Positions 32,277-40,221 of a stretch of DNA of 64,000 bases are shown in pieces. The notes under the pieces are model-generated. The model did no database searches. It was not told where the DNA came from and worked only from the letters and a program-made list of their open reading frames with translations. The stretch is from Candidatus Saccharimonadota bacterium (lineage in GTDB: Bacteria; Patescibacteriota; Saccharimonadia; Saccharimonadales; Saccharimonadaceae): NCBI GenBank assembly GCA_017545585.1, contig JAFWMK010000006.1:1-64000 (forward strand). The letters are read 5' to 3'. The position numbers and the translations under genes are program-made. Position 1 is the first letter of the stretch, and each line of letters opens with the position of its first letter.

Positions 32277-34727
32277 ATGGATAGATACGAACCGCTAAAA
32301 ATTGAAGAAAAATGGCAAAAAATCTGGGAAGAGACCTCAGCTTTTAAGGCCTCTGAAGATGAGGGTAGGCCAAAGATGATGTTGGCTGAAATGTTTCCTT
32401 ACCCATCAGGGGCAGGGCTTCATGTGGGGCATGTGCGCAATTTTACTATCGTAGATGTGCTTACGCGGTTCTATCAACAACAAGGCCTAAATGTGCTTCG
32501 GCCGTTTGGCTATGATACTTTTGGGCTTCCGGCGGAAAATTACGCAATTAAAACTGGTACAGCGCCACAAGAGGTGACAAAGACTAATATCGAGAATTTT
32601 CGCAAGCAGGCTAAGCGACTTGGTTATGCGATTGATTGGTCGCGGGAGATTAATACTTCAGATCCAGAATATTATCGTTGGACTCAGTGGTGCTTCTTGC
32701 AGCTTTATAAGAAGGGTCTAGCTTATCAAAAAGAATCTTATCAATGGTGGTGCCCAGAAGACAAAACCGTGCTTGCAAATGAGCAGGTAGAAAATGGTAA
32801 ATGTTGGCGGTGTGGGCATGAAGTAGAGAAGAAAAAAATGAAACAGTGGTTCTTTAAAATCACTGAATATGCTGATGAACTGCTTGATGAAATTGATAAC
32901 CTAGAGTGGCCAGAGAAAATTAAAACGATGCAGAAGAATTGGATTGGGCGAAGCGTAGGGGCAGAGATAGAGTTTGCATTGGTGGCTGGCAACGCCTTTT
33001 CGAGACCATCTCGCGATAACGAGAGTGAGGAGAGCGAAGTCTCGCCCGTAACGACGGGCCGAGACGAGCGCGTCGAGGAAAGGTCGTTGCCAGCCACCGC
33101 AAATTCTATCACGGTCTTTACCACCCGGCCAGATACGATTAAAGGTGCGACATTCATTGTGCTGGCGCCAGAATATCAAGGTTTAGACTATATCGTGAGC
33201 GATGATTGCAAAGATGCAGTAGCTAAGTATAAAGCCGATGCCTTGAAAAAATCCGAAATTGAGCGGCAGGAAAATAAGAAAAAAACTGGCGTATTTACTG
33301 GAGCTTATGCAATAAATCCAGCGACAAAGGAGAAAATCCCGATTTGGGTGGCAGATTATGTGCTAGCTGGTTATGGTACTGGTGCAATTATGGCAGTGCC
33401 GGCGATGGATGATAGAGATCGTGAGTTTGCTGAGAAGTTTAATCTTCCGATCGTAGAAACTGAGCTTGTTGATAGAGATCTTTATGGTACGCCAAAGGTG
33501 ACTTACAAAATGCGTGATTGGTTGATTTCTCGGCAACGTTATTGGGGCTGTCCGATACCGATTGCTTACGACAAAGAAGGTAATCCGCACCCGATTCCAG
33601 AAGACCAGCTTCCAGTGATGATTCCAGAGGTAAAAGATTATCAGCCAGATGATTCTGGGCGTTCAGCTCTTGCCAAAGCTAAAGATTGGCTCAAAGTCAC
33701 GATTGATGGTGAAGAAATGACCAGGGAAACAGACACTTTGGATGGTTATGCTTGTTCGTCTTGGTATCTTTGGCGATACGCTTCGCCACGAGACGTTAAG
33801 GCTGCTTGGGATCCTAAGGCGATTTCTTATTGGGAGCCGGTAGATTATTATGTGGGAGCAGACCATGCGGTAGCGCACCTACTTTATATTCGTTTTTGGT
33901 GTAAATTCTTTGCGGACCTCGGGTATTTGCCATTTAGAGAGCCAATCAAGAGACTACTTTATAATGGCTATATTAATGCGCCGGATGGTAAGAAGATGAG
34001 TAAATCCAAAGGTAATGTGATTGACCCTCTTGATGTAATTAATGATGGATATGGGGCAGATACTCTTAGAACCTACGAAATGTTTATTGGGCCGTACGAT
34101 ATGGATGCGGCATGGGATCCAAGAAGCGTTGGCGGTGCCTATCGCTTTCTTAATCGATGCTATAACCTATTGAATGATGTTACGAACGCTAACGTCCCAT
34201 CTCGGGCCGCGTCGCCGTCGCCCGTCGCCACGGGGACGGCGCGCTCATCCTCGCGCTGCCGCGCTCCGGAGGCCCTCGATAGGACAATTAGCGTTCGCAA
34301 TAAGACGATTAAGAAGGTTACCGAAGATATTCATAAGTATAACTTCAATACGGCGGTGGCGGCGTTGATGGAATACGTGAATGAACTTTATAAAGTGGGA
34401 GCTCTAGAAGAGGATTTGGTGGTACTCGCTAAACTCTTAAAACCATTTGCACCGCATCTTGCTTCAGAAATGCTAGAAAAATTAGGTGCGGATGATGAAT
34501 GGCCAAAGTGGGACGAAAAGTATCTGGTGTCTGACGTAGTGACGGTAGTAGTGCAGATTAATGGCAAACTTAGAGCTAAACTCGAGATGAGTGCGGATGA
34601 TCTTGAGGATGAAAAGAAAGTAATGGAGGCAGTGCTTTCTGATAAAAAAGTGCAAAAGTATGTCGAAAGTGGCATCAAGAAGCAAATTTTTGTCAAAAAA
34701 GCTAAACTAGTAAATTTGGTGGTCTAA
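32277..34727 (+). CDS. leuS: Leucine-tRNA ligase with two palindrome-encoded inserts
   Basis: Class I synthetase for tRNA-Leu, 816 residues. HIGH-type motif PYPSGAGLHVGHVRNF, zinc site with CPEDKTVLANEQVENGKCWRC, editing domain ITVFTTRPDTIKGATF, and KMSKS in KKMSKSKGNVIDP are intact. Two low-complexity inserts do not belong to the family: about residues 236-275 (GNAFSRPSRDNESEES onward) at the start of the editing domain, and about 640-670 (NVPSRAASPSPVATG onward) in the anticodon-binding domain. Both coincide with GC-rich palindromic elements and keep the frame. The -10 TATAAT ends 9 bases before the ATG. Confidence 0.94.
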   Translation: MDRYEPLKIEEKWQKIWEETSAFKASEDEGRPKMMLAEMFPYPSGAGLHVGHVRNFTIVDVLTRFYQQQGLNVLRPFGYDTFGLPAENYAIKTGTAPQEVTKTNIENFRKQAKRLGYAIDWSREINTSDPEYYRWTQWCFLQLYKKGLAYQKESYQWWCPEDKTVLANEQVENGKCWRCGHEVEKKKMKQWFFKITEYADELLDEIDNLEWPEKIKTMQKNWIGRSVGAEIEFALVAGNAFSRPSRDNESEESEVSPVTTGRDERVEERSLPATANSITVFTTRPDTIKGATFIVLAPEYQGLDYIVSDDCKDAVAKYKADALKKSEIERQENKKKTGVFTGAYAINPATKEKIPIWVADYVLAGYGTGAIMAVPAMDDRDREFAEKFNLPIVETELVDRDLYGTPKVTYKMRDWLISRQRYWGCPIPIAYDKEGNPHPIPEDQLPVMIPEVKDYQPDDSGRSALAKAKDWLKVTIDGEEMTRETDTLDGYACSSWYLWRYASPRDVKAAWDPKAISYWEPVDYYVGADHAVAHLLYIRFWCKFFADLGYLPFREPIKRLLYNGYINAPDGKKMSKSKGNVIDPLDVINDGYGADTLRTYEMFIGPYDMDAAWDPRSVGGAYRFLNRCYNLLNDVTNANVPSRAASPSPVATGTARSSSRCRAPEALDRTISVRNKTIKKVTEDIHKYNFNTAVAALMEYVNELYKVGALEEDLVVLAKLLKPFAPHLASEMLEKLGADDEWPKWDEKYLVSDVVTVVVQINGKLRAKLEMSADDLEDEKKVMEAVLSDKKVQKYVESGIKKQIFVKKAKLVNLVV
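32973..33103 (-). repeat. GC-rich Y-shaped palindromic element, copy 1 (in leuS)
   Basis: Outer arms GGTGGCTGGCAACG (32981-32994) and CGTTGCCAGCCACC (33085-33098) are a perfect 14-bp inverted repeat; TTTGC/GCAAA extends it with a bulge. Read on the minus strand, hairpin B carries the core GCCCGTCGTTACGGG (33045-33059) inside arms GTCTCG/CGAGAC, followed by hairpin A (TCTCG/CGAGA). So a three-way fold is encoded within leuS, opposite in orientation to copies 2 and 3. Confidence 0.85.
34183..34297 (+). repeat. GC-rich Y-shaped palindromic element, copy 2 (in leuS)
   Basis: Outer arms CGAACGCTAA (34183-34192) and TTAGCGTTCG (34288-34297) form a perfect 10-bp stem; GGGCC/GGCCC lies inside. Hairpin B: GCG, bulged T, CGCCGTC (34213-34219), bulged G, CCCGT, loop CGCC, ACGGG, GACGGCG (34235-34241), CGC. 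Core GCCCGTCGCCACGGG is 34220-34234. A second small hairpin GCGC/GCGC follows. Its GC content stands far above the surrounding gene. Confidence 0.87.
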
Positions 34728-34728
34728 A

Positions 34729-35289
34729 ATGCGTAACCACCTATTGTCACAACATTTTTTAAGAAGTCCGAGACTGGCTTTGATGTTGATCGGTCATTCT
34801 AACATTAAGAAACGAGACCAAGTAGTAGAAATTGGAGCTGGCTCTGGAGTAATTACAACGGCATTGTCTAAGAAAGCAGGGAGGGTAATTGCTATAGAAC
34901 CGGATTCAAAAACTGCTGAAAAATTGAGAAAGAATTTAGAAAAGGCGGAGATTTCTAATGTAGAGGTGGTGGAACAAGACTTTTTGGATTATAATTTGCC
35001 GGGTGAGGCGTATAAAGTGTTTTCCAATCCGCCATTTCATTTAAGCTCAAAGATTGTACACAAATTAATTGAGGCGAAAAATCCGCCGGAAGCTTTTTAT
35101 TTGATTTTGCAAAAACAGTTTGCTTTGAAACTCCTAAATACGGATAGACATTATACTTCTCAACTTGGATTAGAATTGATTCAGAAGTATCGGACCAAAA
35201 TCCGATACCCGATGAAGCCGACAGATTTTACTCCGCCACCGGCAGTGCCGACGGTTTTGTTTGAGGCGGTAAAGATAGGAGATAATTGA
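34729..35289 (+). CDS. RsmA/Erm-like rRNA adenine N6-methyltransferase
   Basis: A 186-residue SAM-dependent methyltransferase. It begins LLSQHFLRSPRLALMLIG, like Erm/KsgA proteins, with VEIGAGSGVIT as the SAM site and QDFLDY as the acidic loop. The catalytic motif is NPPF (in FSNPPFHLSSKIV) instead of the NLPY/NIPY of RsmA and Erm, and the C-terminal helical domain is short. It may modify 23S rRNA or another RNA. The true RsmA is at 15432. It starts one base after leuS. Confidence 0.83.
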   Translation: MRNHLLSQHFLRSPRLALMLIGHSNIKKRDQVVEIGAGSGVITTALSKKAGRVIAIEPDSKTAEKLRKNLEKAEISNVEVVEQDFLDYNLPGEAYKVFSNPPFHLSSKIVHKLIEAKNPPEAFYLILQKQFALKLLNTDRHYTSQLGLELIQKYRTKIRYPMKPTDFTPPPAVPTVLFEAVKIGDN

Positions 35290-35789
35290 TGGAAGTAGTT
35301 TTGGTTTTACACAATATTAGATCTTGCTATAATGTAGGGGCGATACTTCGGACGGCGGAAGGCTTGGGAGTGAAGCGGGTTTATTTATCTGGTTATACAC
35401 CGAGAGTGCATGATGAGAATTTGGTACCGCATTTGAGAGAAAAAATTGATCATGAAATTCATAAAACGGCGTTGGGGGCGGAGGATCTAATAAAAATAAT
35501 CCCAGAAGACGACATTAAGACTATGATTGTAAAACGCAGGACGGATGGGTGGCAGATTGTAGGCTTAGAAAATAACATAAACGGTAAACTTTGTCAACTC
35601 GATGATCCGAGGATAAAAGAGAAATTGGGCGATAGGGTAATTTTGATCCCGGGCGAAGAGGTGGGGGGGATCGATCCGGAGTTGCATAATCTAATTAATA
35701 CATTTCTAGAGATTCCGATGAGAGGCAAGAAAGAATCTCTCAATGTGTCGGTGGCAACTGGGATTGCTTTATTTGGGCTTTTGTATTAA
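35289..35789 (+). CDS. TrmH/SpoU family RNA 2'-O-methyltransferase
   Basis: A 166-residue SPOUT-fold RNA methyltransferase. Signature blocks are HNIRSCYNVGAILRTAEGLGVKRVYLSGYTP, ILIPGEEVGGIDPEL and IPMRGKKESLNVSVATGIALFGL. It lacks the N-terminal substrate-binding domain of RlmB-type enzymes; the exact target in tRNA or rRNA is not clear. The ATG overlaps the stop of the preceding gene (TGATG), so both methyltransferases follow leuS in one operon. Confidence 0.88.
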   Translation: MEVVLVLHNIRSCYNVGAILRTAEGLGVKRVYLSGYTPRVHDENLVPHLREKIDHEIHKTALGAEDLIKIIPEDDIKTMIVKRRTDGWQIVGLENNINGKLCQLDDPRIKEKLGDRVILIPGEEVGGIDPELHNLINTFLEIPMRGKKESLNVSVATGIALFGLLY

Positions 35790-35800
35790 AAAATTGCATG

Positions 35801-35829
35801 AAAAAGCCGGACAAAACGTCCGGCTTTTT
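35801..35829. terminator. Bidirectional terminator
   Basis: AAAAAGCCGGAC/GTCCGGCTTTTT, a 12-bp stem with a 5-base loop, between the convergent genes ending at 35789 and 35863. The ends give T-tracts on both strands. Confidence 0.92.
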
Positions 35830-35862
35830 GAGAAGGTTTAAAATATTAGTAAAGTTTTAGAT

Positions 35863-36690
35863 TTAGACAGCGGTGTTTTTGGGCTTGGGATCTCTCGAGA
35901 AAATATTCTTTCCATTCTCCATGATGATGTGCCCGTGTTTCATTTCAAGGCTGCCACCGTAGTAAATGTCGATTTTCCCATCGCTTCTTTGTTCGATTTT
36001 GCAGGTCTCGTGATACTCAGAAGGGATACCTGCATCTACAAGCAATCTTTTATTTGTAAGATTATCTAATATTATTGGGCGAAAATCGTAGCTGTTTTCT
36101 TCGGTCCCGTTTTTTATGGCGTCGTATTTGCTCTTCATGCGGTCAAAATTAGCTTTTTTCAAGCTAAACTCATTTTTGAGTGCATGGTAGTCATTGAGCA
36201 GTTCATTGCGCTCACTACGGAGACTTTTTAAATGCTCAAGTAATCTGGCAGAACGATCGGTGTCGGGGCGTATCATGGAACGCTTCTTAGAGATTAGCTG
36301 ATCGCGTTCAATCATCTTTTCGGATGCCAATCTGGCAAAGAAATTTGCCCCTGAGGCGTAAATTTCAGCTTTGTTCCTGTCTTCGTCTGCGTTTTCTGAC
36401 ATCAATCGAAAATTTTCTTCCAGAGCGTCGCATTCTTTGATCGCAGTGATTTTGCCGCCGATTTCTTCCTTGAGAGCGAGTTGAGCAGTGTTGTATTTTT
36501 CCCACTCTGCCTGTTGCTGTTTTTTTAGTTCATTGAACTCTAATTGTCTCTCGTTGATTTCGGCTGTTTGGTCATTGATGCTACTACTGAGAGCGTCCAT
36601 TTTTTCTTGGACCTTTACCATTTCGCCGTAAGCGGCCTGTTTGGCGTGATTTGCTTTGGTCAAATCGAAGTTGTCGTTTGGAATTACCAT
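35863..36690 (-). CDS. Coiled-coil protein of unknown function
   Basis: 275 residues. Residues about 10-185 are an almost continuous heptad-rich, charged coiled coil (KVQEKMDALSSSINDQTAEINERQLEFNELKKQQQ and on). The last 70 residues are a small globular part (LVDAGIPSEYHETCKIEQRSDGKIDIYYGGSLEMKHGHIIMENGKNI) with strand-like repeats. No signal peptide or membrane segment. AAGGAGG lies about 9 bases before the ATG. I do not recognise the family; the shape suggests a structural or scaffold protein. Confidence 0.7.
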   Translation of the reverse strand: MVIPNDNFDLTKANHAKQAAYGEMVKVQEKMDALSSSINDQTAEINERQLEFNELKKQQQAEWEKYNTAQLALKEEIGGKITAIKECDALEENFRLMSENADEDRNKAEIYASGANFFARLASEKMIERDQLISKKRSMIRPDTDRSARLLEHLKSLRSERNELLNDYHALKNEFSLKKANFDRMKSKYDAIKNGTEENSYDFRPIILDNLTNKRLLVDAGIPSEYHETCKIEQRSDGKIDIYYGGSLEMKHGHIIMENGKNIFSRDPKPKNTAV

Positions 36691-36805
36691 ATTTTTTTAC
36701 CTCCTTGTTAAAGAACTGTAGGTTACCCTATACGTCAATAATTATATCACTTTTTAAATTAAAAATCAAATAATTTGGTGGAAGTTTTTTGATATAATAA
36801 ATAAT

Positions 36806-37006
36806 ATGATAAAAGTTTATACTACAACAACTTGCGCATATTGTCATGCTTTGATGGATTGGTTGGACTCAATGGGGGTGGAATATGAAGAAGTGGATGC
36901 AACTAAGTTTCCGGAGATTTCGACGGTGCCGGTAACTGAGATTAATGGTGAACGAGTCGTTGGGTTTGACCGCCCAGCCATCAAGAGACTCTTGCGCAAT
37001 ATCTAA
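36806..37006 (+). CDS. Glutaredoxin-like protein (CAYC)
   Basis: A 66-residue minimal thioredoxin fold. MIKVYTTTTCAYCHALMDWL has the CxxC active site, VPVTEINGERVVGFDRPAIKRLL has the cis-proline and glutathione-site-like region (TVP, GFD). It resembles NrdH/mycoredoxin-size proteins and may reduce ribonucleotide reductase or other thiols. The -10 box ends seven bases before the ATG. Confidence 0.87.
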   Translation: MIKVYTTTTCAYCHALMDWLDSMGVEYEEVDATKFPEISTVPVTEINGERVVGFDRPAIKRLLRNI

Positions 37007-37051
37007 AATAGTGGTAAAATGGTCTAAATTATATATCAATAAAGGAGCAAA

Positions 37052-37237
37052 ATGCCTGAACCTAAAAAACAGAGTAGCCCGCGGAAGACTGGACTTCGGA
37101 GAAGCCATCTTCGACTTAAACTGGCTCGTAAAGTTAACAAAACATCTCCGGTAAAGGTCTTTGAAACAAAGAAGAAGACCCCTAATCTAAAGGTAAAGAC
37201 CACTAAGGCTAAAACTAAGAAAGAACGGAAAAAATAG
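37052..37237 (+). CDS. rpmF: Large-subunit ribosomal protein bL32 (zinc-free)
   Basis: 61 residues. PEPKKQSSPRKTGLRRSHLRLKL is the N-terminal signature of L32 (usual form PKrktSksrrrmRRsH). The zinc-finger cysteines of the common form are absent. The tail is Lys/Thr-rich. An extended -10 (TGGTAAAAT) lies about 40 bases upstream and AAAGGAGC precedes the ATG. It is followed after 3 bases by nusB. Confidence 0.85.
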   Translation: MPEPKKQSSPRKTGLRRSHLRLKLARKVNKTSPVKVFETKKKTPNLKVKTTKAKTKKERKK

Positions 37238-37240
37238 CGT

Positions 37241-37861
37241 ATGGCAAGTAATCGGCATTTAGGTAGAGTTATTGTCCTGCAAAGTTTGTATGAGTATGAA
37301 TGTAGGACCCTCGCAAAGGACCCAGAAGTCGAGCTTGATACGATTATTGCGAAGAACATTGAGCCGTATGAAGGAACTTTGGGCGATACAGAGTTTGTTT
37401 ATGATTTGACGCATAAAGTGGTAGAAAATTTTGAAACCCTAGATAGCGCCCTTGCTCCGATGGCTCCGGAGTGGCCGATTTCGGCAATTTCGGCGATAGA
37501 TAGAAATGTGCTTCGAATTGGGTTATACGAACTTTCGGAATGTCAAGACACAGTACCACCGAAGGTAGCTATTAACGAAGCAGTAGAGCTTGCTAAAGCG
37601 TTTGGTTCTGAATCTTCATCTCGTTTTGTGAATGGGGTACTTGGAACCGCCTTTAAAAAACTCGGAATTGTAGTAGAAGAAAACGATGAATCAAGACATG
37701 TCAATAAGAAGAGCACCGAAGAAGCCGGTGATGCCGGCAAAGAGAATGGTAAGGACGAAGTCCGTAGTGCTAGAGCCGAAAAGGCTTCAGCGGGTAGAAA
37801 AGGAGCCGATGGAGCATCGGGCTCTGAAAGTACCAGAAGCACTACCGGAAAAACCAATTAA
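37241..37861 (+). CDS. nusB: Transcription antitermination factor NusB with disordered tail
   Basis: NusB works with S10 in rRNA antitermination. NRHLGRVIVLQSLYEYECR, the central helices and WPISAISAIDRNVLRIGLYEL, VPPKVAINEAVELAKAFGSESSSRFVNGVLG are canonical. The folded part ends near residue 147; about 60 further residues are low-complexity (Ser, Glu, Lys, Gly). The DNA for the end of this tail also carries the start of the Nudix gene in another frame. Confidence 0.9.
   Translation: MASNRHLGRVIVLQSLYEYECRTLAKDPEVELDTIIAKNIEPYEGTLGDTEFVYDLTHKVVENFETLDSALAPMAPEWPISAISAIDRNVLRIGLYELSECQDTVPPKVAINEAVELAKAFGSESSSRFVNGVLGTAFKKLGIVVEENDESRHVNKKSTEEAGDAGKENGKDEVRSARAEKASAGRKGADGASGSESTRSTTGKTN
37803..37824 (+). 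promoter_or_regulatory. Hairpin covering the Nudix ribosome site and start
   Basis: GAGCC and GATG (37803-37811) pair with CATC and GGCTC (37815-37824), with one bulged G, giving 9 bp and a 3-base loop. GAG of the Shine-Dalgarno site and the ATG at 37809 are both inside the stem. A ribosome translating the nusB tail would open it, which would couple the two genes. Confidence 0.6.
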
Positions 37862-38354
37862 GGATTCGCCATTAAAGAAATTCACTTCGGCAGTTTTTAG
37901 AAAAAAGACCGCTATCCAAGAGATTGTGCGGGAACCGACTTCTGGTGGGATTGTTTTTCGTTTGACACCAGACAAGAAAGATGTTGAAATATTGCTGATC
38001 CAGGACTCTAAAGGCAGATGGACTATCCCGAAAGGCCATATCGAGCCTGGCGAGACTGCTAAAATGACAGCTCGTCGTGAAATTGAAGAAGAAACGGGGC
38101 TTAGAAATTTTGATGTTCTTACATGGCTTGGCAAAATCCATTTTAAATATCGTCGGGCGGAAAAACTAGTATTGATGACAACGCAGATTTATTTAGTACA
38201 GGCTTTGGATGCCAGAGAGATGCCGACGGCGGAGAAATGGATGAAAGGAATCAAATGGTTTTCTTTCACTGATGCGCTAGACGTAATTGAATATGATGAC
38301 ATAGAAAAATTAATGCTAATAGCAAAACGCAAAATACGTGCAGGAGATTTTTAA
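37809..38354 (+). CDS. Nudix hydrolase
   Basis: The Nudix box GHIEPGETAKMTARREIEEETGL (GX5EX7REUXEEXGU) is complete, within a fold that starts at SGGIVFRLTPDKKDVEILLIQDSKGRWTIPKG. I chose the ATG at 37809 with AGGAG just upstream (182 residues); a longer frame from 37686 exists but would lie wholly inside nusB. The N-terminal 45 residues are Pro/Lys-rich. Substrate unknown: nucleoside diphosphate derivatives or RNA 5' ends are possible. rnc follows 3 bases later. Confidence 0.85.
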   Translation: MEHRALKVPEALPEKPIKDSPLKKFTSAVFRKKTAIQEIVREPTSGGIVFRLTPDKKDVEILLIQDSKGRWTIPKGHIEPGETAKMTARREIEEETGLRNFDVLTWLGKIHFKYRRAEKLVLMTTQIYLVQALDAREMPTAEKWMKGIKWFSFTDALDVIEYDDIEKLMLIAKRKIRAGDF

Positions 38355-38357
38355 AAA

Positions 38358-39107
38358 ATGAATAATTCGGTTGATGTAGCTCCGTATAAGGAGTTTGCTA
38401 AGGAAAAATTAGGTTTTGAGTTTAATGATATCATGTTACTTGTAACTGCTCTTACGCACAGAAGTTATGTGAATGAGCATAGGTCGTTAGGGGTGGAACA
38501 TAATGAACGTTTAGAATATCTAGGTGATGCAGTTCTAGAACTGGTCTCTTCAGATTTTTTATATCGGAGATATAACGAATCCGAGGGGATTATGACTGCT
38601 CTTCGTTCGGCATTAGTTCGGACGGAATCGATTGGTGCGGCTGGGCAAGAACTTGGCTATGGTCCGCTAGTGAGGCTTTCTAAAGGCGAAAAGATGGGAT
38701 CGAAAAGAGCACATGAGGTGATTATGGCGGATTGTTTTGAGGCGGTGATTGGGGCGATTTATTTGGACCAAGGATATGACACAGCAAAGGATTTTATTGA
38801 CAAGCATATTTTATCAAAAATTGACACGATTATAGAGGAAGGAACTTGGCGAGATCCGAAATCTTACGTTCAGGAATTGTCGCAAAAAGTAAAGGGAGTG
38901 ACTCCAACCTATCGGACACTTAGAGAAGAAGGGCCAGATCATGATAAGCATTTTGTAGTGGGGATGTATATAGATGGAGAAATGTTTGCGTCTGGCGAAG
39001 GACATTCAAAACAAGATGCTCAAACGGAGGCGGCAAAGGTTGCGGTAAAAAAGTTCCGGAAGATAATAGGTCCGGAAATCGATCAATTCAAGAAAAATAT
39101 TGAATAA
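38358..39107 (+). CDS. rnc: Ribonuclease III
   Basis: Cuts double-stranded RNA in rRNA processing. The catalytic signature HNERLEYLGDAVLELVSSDFLYRRY and MADCFEAVIGAIYLDQG are present, followed by a dsRNA-binding domain (about 160-235, DPKSYVQELSQKVKGVTPTYRTL and SKQDAQTEAAKVAVKKF). 249 residues. The long stems around 5S and several palindromic 3' ends here are plausible substrates. Confidence 0.95.
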   Translation: MNNSVDVAPYKEFAKEKLGFEFNDIMLLVTALTHRSYVNEHRSLGVEHNERLEYLGDAVLELVSSDFLYRRYNESEGIMTALRSALVRTESIGAAGQELGYGPLVRLSKGEKMGSKRAHEVIMADCFEAVIGAIYLDQGYDTAKDFIDKHILSKIDTIIEEGTWRDPKSYVQELSQKVKGVTPTYRTLREEGPDHDKHFVVGMYIDGEMFASGEGHSKQDAQTEAAKVAVKKFRKIIGPEIDQFKKNIE

Positions 39108-39138
39108 AAAATAGCCCTTTACGGGCTATTTTTTATTC
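39102..39138. terminator. Bidirectional terminator across both stop codons of rnc and rpsP
   Basis: GAATAAAAAATAGCCC (39102-39117) and GGGCTATTTTTTATTC (39123-39138) are a perfect 16-bp inverted repeat with loop TTTAC. The TAA of rnc and, on the other strand, the TAA of rpsP lie at mirror positions in the two arms. Confidence 0.92.
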
Positions 39139-39531
39139 TGCGGCTGGAGCTTCGGCTTCTGGAGCCTCCGCTGGAGCTTCTGCTGGAGCTTCTGGAGTCT
39201 CGGCTGGAGCTTCTTCTTTTGGCTGATTTTTACGAAGTTTATCAGCGTGCTTTGCCTTAGCAGATTTCTTTGGTTCTTCTTTATACCATTTTGGCAATTT
39301 AACGCCGTTTTTCTTTAGAATGAAAGCTACGCGAGAGCTTGGGTGAGCTCCATTTTTAAGATATTTGTCCACGGCTTCCTTGTCTAGATTGAGAGCCTTA
39401 GTTGCTGGGTTGTAGTTGCCGACCTCAGCCACAACGCGCCCAGAAAGAGGGTGACGCTGGGATTCTTGGACGACTATCCGATACATCGGAAGATGTGCTC
39501 GGCCATTACGTTGCATGCGAATCGCTAGCAT
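39133..39531 (-). CDS. rpsP: Small-subunit ribosomal protein bS16
   Basis: LAIRMQRNGRAHLPMYRIVVQESQRHPLSGRVVAEVGNYNP is the S16 core. 132 residues: the last 45 are a Lys, then Pro/Ala/Glu-rich tail (repeats of APAEAPE). A promoter with TAAAAT lies upstream and AAGGAG precedes the ATG. The KH gene next to it, in opposite orientation, is the usual genomic partner of S16. Confidence 0.94.
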   Translation of the reverse strand: MLAIRMQRNGRAHLPMYRIVVQESQRHPLSGRVVAEVGNYNPATKALNLDKEAVDKYLKNGAHPSSRVAFILKKNGVKLPKWYKEEPKKSAKAKHADKLRKNQPKEEAPAETPEAPAEAPAEAPEAEAPAAE

Positions 39532-39648
39532 GTGTTCTCCTTAAATTATTAATTCTTTTTATTTTAGCATAAAAATCGTAAAAATACAAGGTGCAAAATC
39601 AAAATCTGCATGATATAATGGTAATATATAATTTAATTGGGAGAAAAT

Positions 39649-40083
39649 ATGGCTACTATTGACCAGCAATTTGTAGAATATATCGTAAAAACCTTAGTCA
39701 ATAATCCTGACAAAGTTTCAGTAGAACGGAAGATCGATGAAAAAGGTGTGCTTTTGTCTCTCACTGTGGACCCTGAGGACGTAGGTAGGGTGATTGGTAA
39801 GCGCGGTGCGACTGCGCAGTCTATTAGAGTGCTTCTTAGGGCGCTTGGTACCAAGCAAGATGCTAGATACAATCTTAAAATTATCAACACCGATGAAGAA
39901 GGCGGCGAGTCTAGAGCTTTCAAAAGTGAAAAGGCTCCTGTAGAAGAATCTGAGACGGCAGCGGAAGCAGTAGGTGAAACCGAGGAAGTAAATGAGCCGG
40001 AAGAAGCTGAAGAAGAGAATTCTTCGGAACTTGCCGAAAAAACTCGGGCAGAGTTGGCTGATTTAGATGATTTAGATATTTAG
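39649..40083 (+). CDS. khpA: KH-domain RNA-binding protein KhpA
   Basis: 144 residues. The first 80 form a KhpA-type KH domain: QQFVEYIVKTLVNNPDKVSVERK and VDPEDVGRVIGKRGATAQSIRVLLRALG, with the GxxG loop GKRG. The remaining 60 residues are very acidic (Glu/Ala), probably disordered. KhpA acts with KhpB/Jag in binding sRNAs and mRNAs in Gram-positives. The ATG at 39649 has GGGAG upstream and a TGATATAAT box about 35 bases before. Confidence 0.9.
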   Translation: MATIDQQFVEYIVKTLVNNPDKVSVERKIDEKGVLLSLTVDPEDVGRVIGKRGATAQSIRVLLRALGTKQDARYNLKIINTDEEGGESRAFKSEKAPVEESETAAEAVGETEEVNEPEEAEEENSSELAEKTRAELADLDDLDI

Positions 40084-40084
40084 A

Positions 40085-40130
40085 ATAGTCGAGGGTGTTA
40101 AAACCAAAAAACACCCTCAACGGTGGGCGC
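40085..40130 (+). terminator. Possible terminator of khpA
   Basis: GAGGGTGTT (near 40091-40099) pairs with AACACCCTC (near 40110-40119), followed after about 12 bases by T5. The U-tract is not adjacent, so this is a weak terminator call. The space from 40120 to 40220 shows nothing I can name. Confidence 0.45.
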
Positions 40131-40221
40131 TTTTTAGACATATATAAGCTCTCAACTCTTTGTCAAGCCGACTCGCAGTTAGTTAGCTTAAGTTTTATTA
40201 TACATGGATTTTTGTAAGAAT

